A stretch of 9,325 nt of DNA from Verrucomicrobiota bacterium (lineage in GTDB: Bacteria; Verrucomicrobiota; Verrucomicrobiia; Limisphaerales; JAEYXS01): NCBI GenBank assembly GCA_021156225.1, contig JAJNBN010000290.1, forward strand, positions 1-9,325, written 5' to 3'. The notes under the pieces were generated by a model that saw only the letters and a program-made list of their open reading frames with translations, was not told the DNA's origin and made no database searches. This document shows positions 6,017-9,325 of the stretch, one piece after another. How positions within the stretch are numbered: the stretch's first letter is position 1; the number at the start of each line of letters is the position of its first letter. The translations under genes and the position numbers were made by a program.

Positions 6017-6865
6017 ATGGACGTCCCATACACAACAAAACCCAGGTCTGATACAGGCCTGTATAATGCCAAGCTCGGCATCTGGCTGTTCCTGGCCTCG
6101 GAAGTGATGCTCTTCGGCGCGCTCTTCTCCTCCTACATCCTGTTGCGGGTGAACGCGCTGGAAGGCACCTGGCCGCATGGCTTGCTGAACATCCCCATCG
6201 GTACGTTCAACACGGCCGTGCTGATCTCGTCCTCGATCACCGTGGTGATGGCCTGGGCTTCGCTGAAGCTCGGCAAGTTCAATCACTTCAAGATCTATCA
6301 AGGCCTCACCATTCTCTGTGCGCTGGCGTTCATGGTCATCAAGTCTGTGGAATACAAAGACAAGTTCACGCACTACGAGGTTTGGTTCAACGATCACGAG
6401 AAGAAATCCATCCGTGGCCACATCGAAGTGCCGGGCGAAGAGGGGAATCCTTGGTTCATGACCCACAAGAAGCTTGCCGAGCGTAAGATCGAGACCATCA
6501 AGATCCATCCGGATCCCAAGGTGACAGTGGCTTCAGGCAAGGAAGCGCATGGCGGGGCGGAAGCTCATGATGGCCACGGTGATCATCCTCCCGTGCAGGA
6601 GATCAAGGTGGCTGACATCAAGCGTCTCTCGGCGTTCGTGCCGGCCCACAGCACCTATTTCGCCATCTACTTCACGCTGACGGCGCTGCATGCGCTGCAC
6701 GTGATGGGCGGGGCCCTGGTGATGGCCTATCTGTGGGGCCCGGGCTCCAAGATGTGGAAGACGGACCCGGAACGTTTCACCAATCGTATTGAAGTGTCTG
6801 GTCTGTTCTGGCACTTCGTTGACCTGGTCTGGATCTTCCTGTTCCCGGTCCTCTATCTGCTGTAA
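6017..6865 (+). CDS. ctaE: Cytochrome c oxidase subunit III with His-rich insertion
   Basis: Membrane subunit that stabilises subunit I and helps proton uptake into the D-channel. It is the short five-helix form: helix 1 carries the conserved Glu29 in LASEVMLFGALF, helix 2 is about 62-84, helix 3 about 93-112, helix 4 holds YFTLTALHALHVMGG (218-232) and helix 5 is WHFVDLVWIFLFPVLYLL (265-282). Between helices 3 and 4 lies a hydrophilic stretch of roughly 100 residues (112-211) where the mitochondrial protein has about 15-20. It ends in a histidine-rich part, HGGAEAHDGHGDHPP (178-192). By topology of the family this loop faces the periplasm. TAAGG at 6006-6010, six bases before ATG, is one of the few plausible ribosome binding sites in the window. 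ctaF follows after 22 bases. Confidence 0.95.
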   Translation: MDVPYTTKPRSDTGLYNAKLGIWLFLASEVMLFGALFSSYILLRVNALEGTWPHGLLNIPIGTFNTAVLISSSITVVMAWASLKLGKFNHFKIYQGLTILCALAFMVIKSVEYKDKFTHYEVWFNDHEKKSIRGHIEVPGEEGNPWFMTHKKLAERKIETIKIHPDPKVTVASGKEAHGGAEAHDGHGDHPPVQEIKVADIKRLSAFVPAHSTYFAIYFTLTALHALHVMGGALVMAYLWGPGSKMWKTDPERFTNRIEVSGLFWHFVDLVWIFLFPVLYLL

Positions 6866-6887
6866 TCCCCAAAGAGAAATTATAATT

Positions 6888-7199
6888 ATGGGCGACGGAC
6901 ATTCTAAAGAAGACATCAAGAAGCACATCAAGCTGTACATCGGCATCTTCATTGCGTTGCTGATCGGGACAGTCTTGACGGTGGCTGCGGCATACGTTGA
7001 CTTGGGGCACAAGGCGAACATCGCGCTGGCGCTGTTCATCGCTTCGGTCAAGGCGTTCCTGGTGGCCGGGTTCTTCATGCATCTTACCACCGAAAAGAAG
7101 ACCATTTACACGATCCTTGTCTGCACCGTGATCTTTTTCATCGGCCTCATGGCCCTGACCATCATGGCTCATTATGATGTTCCGGGTGCGGGGCATTAA
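6888..7199 (+). CDS. ctaF: Cytochrome c oxidase subunit IV (CtaF/COX4-pro family)
   Basis: Small accessory oxidase subunit of 103 residues with three membrane helices at about 15-37, 44-65 and 72-94. The family signature is visible in the second helix and its end: ASVKAFLVAGFFMHLTTEKK (about 52-71). The N-terminus is short and hydrophilic (MGDGHSKEDIKKHIK). The frame opens further upstream inside ctaE, but ATG 6888 gives the usual family N-terminus and avoids overlap. An AGAG about 11 bases upstream is at best a weak ribosome binding site. It supports assembly or stability of the complex and has no redox centre. Confidence 0.88.
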   Translation: MGDGHSKEDIKKHIKLYIGIFIALLIGTVLTVAAAYVDLGHKANIALALFIASVKAFLVAGFFMHLTTEKKTIYTILVCTVIFFIGLMALTIMAHYDVPGAGH

Positions 7200-7203
7200 T
7201 CCT

Positions 7204-7410
7204 ATGTCACTCAAAGCATTTCACGTGGTTTTTGTTTCATCCGCCGTGTTGCTCACCTTGGGCGTGGGGGCATGGAGCTTGAACCGGTATTTTCAGGAAG
7301 GTGGCGATCTGAATCTCGCGCTGGGGGCGGGTTCACTGGTCACCGCCGTCGGGCTCGGAGTTTACGGGCGCTATTTCCTGAAGAAACTCAAACACATCAG
7401 CTACCTGTAA
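7204..7410 (+). CDS. Small two-helix membrane protein of the cox operon, function unknown
   Basis: A 68-residue protein that I cannot assign to a named family. Two hydrophobic segments (about 5-26 and 39-55) flank a short polar loop (NRYFQEGGDLN), and the tail is basic (RYFLKKLKHISYL), which suggests both ends are cytoplasmic. It begins 4 bases after the ctaF stop and ends 4 bases before the next gene, so it is almost surely co-translated with the oxidase subunits. An upstream in-frame ATG at 7174 would overlap ctaF by 26 bases; ATG 7204 is preferred. By size and place it could be a minor subunit or assembly factor; this is inference only. Confidence 0.75.
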   Translation: MSLKAFHVVFVSSAVLLTLGVGAWSLNRYFQEGGDLNLALGAGSLVTAVGLGVYGRYFLKKLKHISYL

Positions 7411-7414
7411 CATC

Positions 7415-7678
7415 ATGCGTCTGGTAAAGCGATTGGCCCTGATTCTGATAGCATTGCTGGCGTTCTTGGCTCCCCAGGAACTGCTCGCTTGTGCCGTCTG
7501 TTTTGGGGACAAGAACTCCCAGATGGGCAAGGCGGCTGATGCCGGGGTGCTGACGTTGCTGCTGGTCATCATGGCCGTGCTGGCCGCCATCGCCTCGTTC
7601 TTTATCTATATCGTCCGCCGGACGGCACGACTGGAACAACAGAATTTACCGGACTCGATCGCTCCATCTTCCCAATAA
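7415..7678 (+). CDS. Small membrane-anchored CxxC protein of the cox operon, function unknown
   Basis: An 87-residue protein. A hydrophobic signal-like segment (7-24) runs into LLACAVCFGDKN, placing Cys26 and Cys29 (C-A-V-C) just outside the membrane. A second hydrophobic segment (about 44-67) is followed by VRRTARLEQQ and a polar tail. LLAC resembles a lipobox, although Leu at -2 is not typical, so Cys26 could be lipidated instead of forming a CxxC pair. The setting, immediately before ctaC whose product needs two coppers in CuA, fits a role in copper handling or thiol chemistry during CuA assembly, but this is inferred from motif and position. It starts 4 bases after the preceding stop with no Shine-Dalgarno; ctaC starts 13 bases after it. 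Confidence 0.75.
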   Translation: MRLVKRLALILIALLAFLAPQELLACAVCFGDKNSQMGKAADAGVLTLLLVIMAVLAAIASFFIYIVRRTARLEQQNLPDSIAPSSQ

Positions 7679-7691
7679 CTGATTTTGACCC

Positions 7692-8477
7692 ATGACAGAA
7701 CCCTTCGCATTTTTAAAGAAACTGCTCTTCATGCCAGTGCTCGCCTCCGAGCATGGTAAAGACGTGGACAATTTCATCATCTACGTGCATCTCCTCATGG
7801 GGGTGCTGTTCGTGGGATGGTTCAGCTATTTTCTCTACTCATTGTTCCGCTTCTCTGCCAAACGCAATCCGAAGGCGGACCATTTCGGTGTGAAATCCCA
7901 TGCCTCCAGCTACCTTGAAGTCGTGGTGGCGCTGGTGGAAGTGGCCTTGCTCGTGGGCTTCGCGATCCCGCTTTGGGCCAAGGTGGTGGATGATTTCCCG
8001 AAGGAAAGCGAATCCACCGTCATCCGGGTGACTGCGCAACAATTCGCCTGGAATTCCCGCTATCCGGGCAAGGACGGCGTATTCGGCAAGCGTGATATCA
8101 AACTGGTGAGCGGCAGCAACACCTTGGGCTACGACCCCGCTGATCCGGCCGGTAAAGATGACGTGGTGCCGCCGTTGAACGACATGAACGTGCCGGTGAA
8201 CAAACCGGTCATCATCCAATTGACTTCGCTGGACGTGATCCATTCGCTCTCCATTCATCCATTCCGTATTTGTCAGGATGCGATTCCGGGCCAGCATGTC
8301 CCGCTGCACTTCCTGCCGAACAAGGAAGGCCGGTTCATGATCACCTGTGCACAATTGTGCGGTAACGCACACTACGGCATGCGCGGGTTTTTCACGGTGC
8401 TTTCCCAGGAGAAGTACGACAAGTGGATGGCTGAGAAGGCGGCGGCGGCCTCTGCCTCAGCGGGCGGTTTCGAGTAA
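7692..8477 (+). CDS. ctaC: Cytochrome c oxidase subunit II (CuA-containing)
   Basis: Accepts electrons from cytochrome c or another donor through the binuclear CuA centre and passes them to heme a. Two membrane helices (about 28-52 and 74-96) precede a periplasmic cupredoxin domain. The CuA ligands are complete: His184 (DVIHSLS), Cys219, Cys223, His227 and Met230 in CAQLCGNAHYGM. Gln221 replaces the usual Glu of CxExC, whose backbone carbonyl binds copper and whose side chain binds the Mg site. Glu76 at the start of helix 2 matches the K-channel entrance Glu of A-family oxidases; a second, unusual Glu83 sits in the same helix. There is no CxxCH heme motif, so this is an aa3, not a caa3, enzyme. 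It lies after ctaF, whereas subunit II usually comes before subunit I. The end is Ala/Ser-rich. No Shine-Dalgarno is seen. Confidence 0.96.
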   Translation: MTEPFAFLKKLLFMPVLASEHGKDVDNFIIYVHLLMGVLFVGWFSYFLYSLFRFSAKRNPKADHFGVKSHASSYLEVVVALVEVALLVGFAIPLWAKVVDDFPKESESTVIRVTAQQFAWNSRYPGKDGVFGKRDIKLVSGSNTLGYDPADPAGKDDVVPPLNDMNVPVNKPVIIQLTSLDVIHSLSIHPFRICQDAIPGQHVPLHFLPNKEGRFMITCAQLCGNAHYGMRGFFTVLSQEKYDKWMAEKAAAASASAGGFE

Positions 8478-8509
8478 ACAACCGCATCCCACAGCAACTG
8501 TGATTTACG

Positions 8510-8535
8510 GTTCGGCGGCCCAAAAGCCGCCGAAC
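8510..8535 (+). terminator. GC-rich stem-loop between ctaC and the Sco gene
   Basis: GTTCGGCGGC (8510-8519) and GCCGCCGAAC (8526-8535) form a perfect 10-bp stem with a CCAAAA loop. Only GCATTT follows, so the U-tract of a classical intrinsic terminator is missing. It starts 32 bases after the ctaC stop and ends 14 bases before the Sco start codon, close to that gene's AAGAGG. It could be a partial terminator, a 3' stabiliser for the subunit mRNA, or affect Sco translation. Confidence 0.45.
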
Positions 8536-8549
8536 GCATTTAAGAGGAA

Positions 8550-9242
8550 ATGAAACCAGGCGTGCGACCAATCCAGTTTGTGGTATGGAGCGGCCTTGTA
8601 CTCATTATTCTCGTCATCGTCGCCGCCTTTGTAGTGGAGCAGCGCAAAGTGAGCCGGACAACGGCGAGCGGATTTCCCGTGTATGGCGATGTGGTGGATT
8701 TTTCGGTGACGAACCAGCTTGGGCAGGTGGTGACCAAGGCAAACCTGAAAGGAAAGCTCTGGGTGGCCAACATCATCTTCTCACGTTGTCCCGGACCGTG
8801 CGCGCAAATGACCCATCAGATGGCTGAGTTGCAAAAGACGGTGCCGGCAGACTGGCCGGTGCAATTCATCACCCTGACCACGGACCCGGAGTTTGACAGC
8901 CCATCGGTCTTGCGCAAATACGGTGAAAGATTTGGAGCCGATCCCCAGCGTTGGTGGTTTCTTACCGGGACCAAAAAAGAGATCCTCCGTCTGGCCGTGC
9001 AGGGTCTCATGCTGACTGCGGAAGAGAAACCCGAGGGACAGCGCGAACTGCCGGATGACTTGTTTATCCACAGTTCGATTTCTGTCCTGGTGGATGGGCA
9101 GGGCAGGGTGCGAAAAACGTTGCAGGTATTGCCTCCGGATTCAGTGGAAGAAGATGCGCAGATCGCGGCTTTCAAGCAAGACAGTGTGAAGGAGATGCGC
9201 GCAGCGATGGAGCAACTGCTCAAGGAAGGCACCACGAAATGA
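8550..9242 (+). CDS. sco: Sco1/SenC-type copper chaperone
   Basis: Membrane-anchored thioredoxin-fold protein that delivers copper to, or reduces the cysteines of, the CuA site of subunit II. The N-terminal anchor is at about 10-29. The copper-binding CxxxC is Cys80 and Cys84 in SRCPGPC, and the third ligand is His174 in DLFIHSSISVLVD (170-182). TLTTDPEFDSPSVLRKYG (108-125) and WWFLTG (135-140) are family-typical. The 230-residue length is normal. AAGAGG ends only 2 bases before the ATG, unusually close for a Shine-Dalgarno. The stop TGA overlaps the next start as ATGA, implying translational coupling to the DUF420 gene. Confidence 0.95.
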   Translation: MKPGVRPIQFVVWSGLVLIILVIVAAFVVEQRKVSRTTASGFPVYGDVVDFSVTNQLGQVVTKANLKGKLWVANIIFSRCPGPCAQMTHQMAELQKTVPADWPVQFITLTTDPEFDSPSVLRKYGERFGADPQRWWFLTGTKKEILRLAVQGLMLTAEEKPEGQRELPDDLFIHSSISVLVDGQGRVRKTLQVLPPDSVEEDAQIAAFKQDSVKEMRAAMEQLLKEGTTK

Positions 9243-9325
9243 ATCTCTCAGATCTACCGGCGGTCAATGCCAGCCTGAACGGGCTGAGCATGATTTTTCT
9301 CAGCTTGGGGTACACGTTCATCAAG
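9239..9325 (+). CDS. DUF420 membrane protein (CtaM-like), N-terminal 29 codons only
   Basis: The ATG overlaps the Sco stop (ATGA), and the frame stays open to the right edge of the window. The visible residues, MNLSDLPAVNASLNGLSMI followed by FLSLGYTFIK, match the start of DUF420 proteins: a short DLPxxNAxLN lead-in, then the first membrane helix. Members such as CtaM are needed for aa3 oxidase function in some bacteria, and the family often lies beside Sco or ctaB/ctaG genes. Only 29 residues are available, so the assignment rests on the N-terminal motif and context. Confidence 0.75.
   Translation, partial: MNLSDLPAVNASLNGLSMIFLSLGYTFIK

Noticed and set aside
7692..8477. caa3-type fusion of a cytochrome c domain to subunit II
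   Set aside because: No CxxCH motif occurs and the protein ends soon after the CuA domain.
1..9325. Mobile elements, CRISPR arrays, tRNA/rRNA genes, defence systems
   Set aside because: No transposase, direct-repeat array, terminal inverted repeats or structural RNA signatures were seen; the genes are compact housekeeping and respiratory genes.

Overview
The window looks like a chromosomal piece of an aerobic Gram-negative bacterium, most likely from the Verrucomicrobiota (perhaps the Pedosphaera/Limisphaerales group). This placement is inferred from protein style and is not proven: the variant lumazine synthase, the cupredoxin-headed aa3 oxidase operon, subunit I signature stretches such as FNTPMLFALAFLPMFG, and the near absence of Shine-Dalgarno sequences. 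All genes are on the + strand and tightly packed, with moderately GC-rich sequence and no sign of mobile elements, CRISPR arrays, tRNA or rRNA genes.

Region 1 (1-993) is the end of a riboflavin cluster. It holds the C-terminal GTP cyclohydrolase II part of RibA/RibBA, cut by the left edge, and the complete lumazine synthase gene ribH six bases downstream.

Region 2 (994-1124) is a 131-bp gap that appears to be the control region of the next operon. It contains an 18-bp near-perfect palindrome (1048-1065) that fits both the Rex (NADH-sensing repressor) operator consensus and the CRP-family consensus, followed by a possible extended -10 promoter.

Region 3 (1125-9325) is a cytochrome c oxidase operon. 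In order: an exported cupredoxin-like protein with an amicyanin-type copper loop; heme A synthase (ctaA/COX15) with a large internal insertion; heme O synthase (ctaB), apparently lacking its last membrane helix; subunits I (ctaD), III (ctaE) and IV (ctaF); two small membrane proteins of unknown function, one with a CxxC motif; subunit II (ctaC) with a complete CuA site; a Sco-type copper chaperone; and the first 29 codons of a DUF420 membrane protein. The genes together cover heme A supply (CtaB then CtaA), the oxidase core, CuA metallation (Sco, perhaps the small CxxC protein) and possibly electron delivery (the cupredoxin). GC-rich stem-loops sit in three gaps: before ctaA, before ctaD and before sco.

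The most interesting points are the loss of the K-channel lysine (Ile at residue 369) and of a K-channel serine in an otherwise canonical A-type subunit I, the Rex/CRP-like operator, the cupredoxin leading the operon, and the insertions or truncation in CtaA, CtaE and CtaB. I see a variant of a known system, not a wholly new one.
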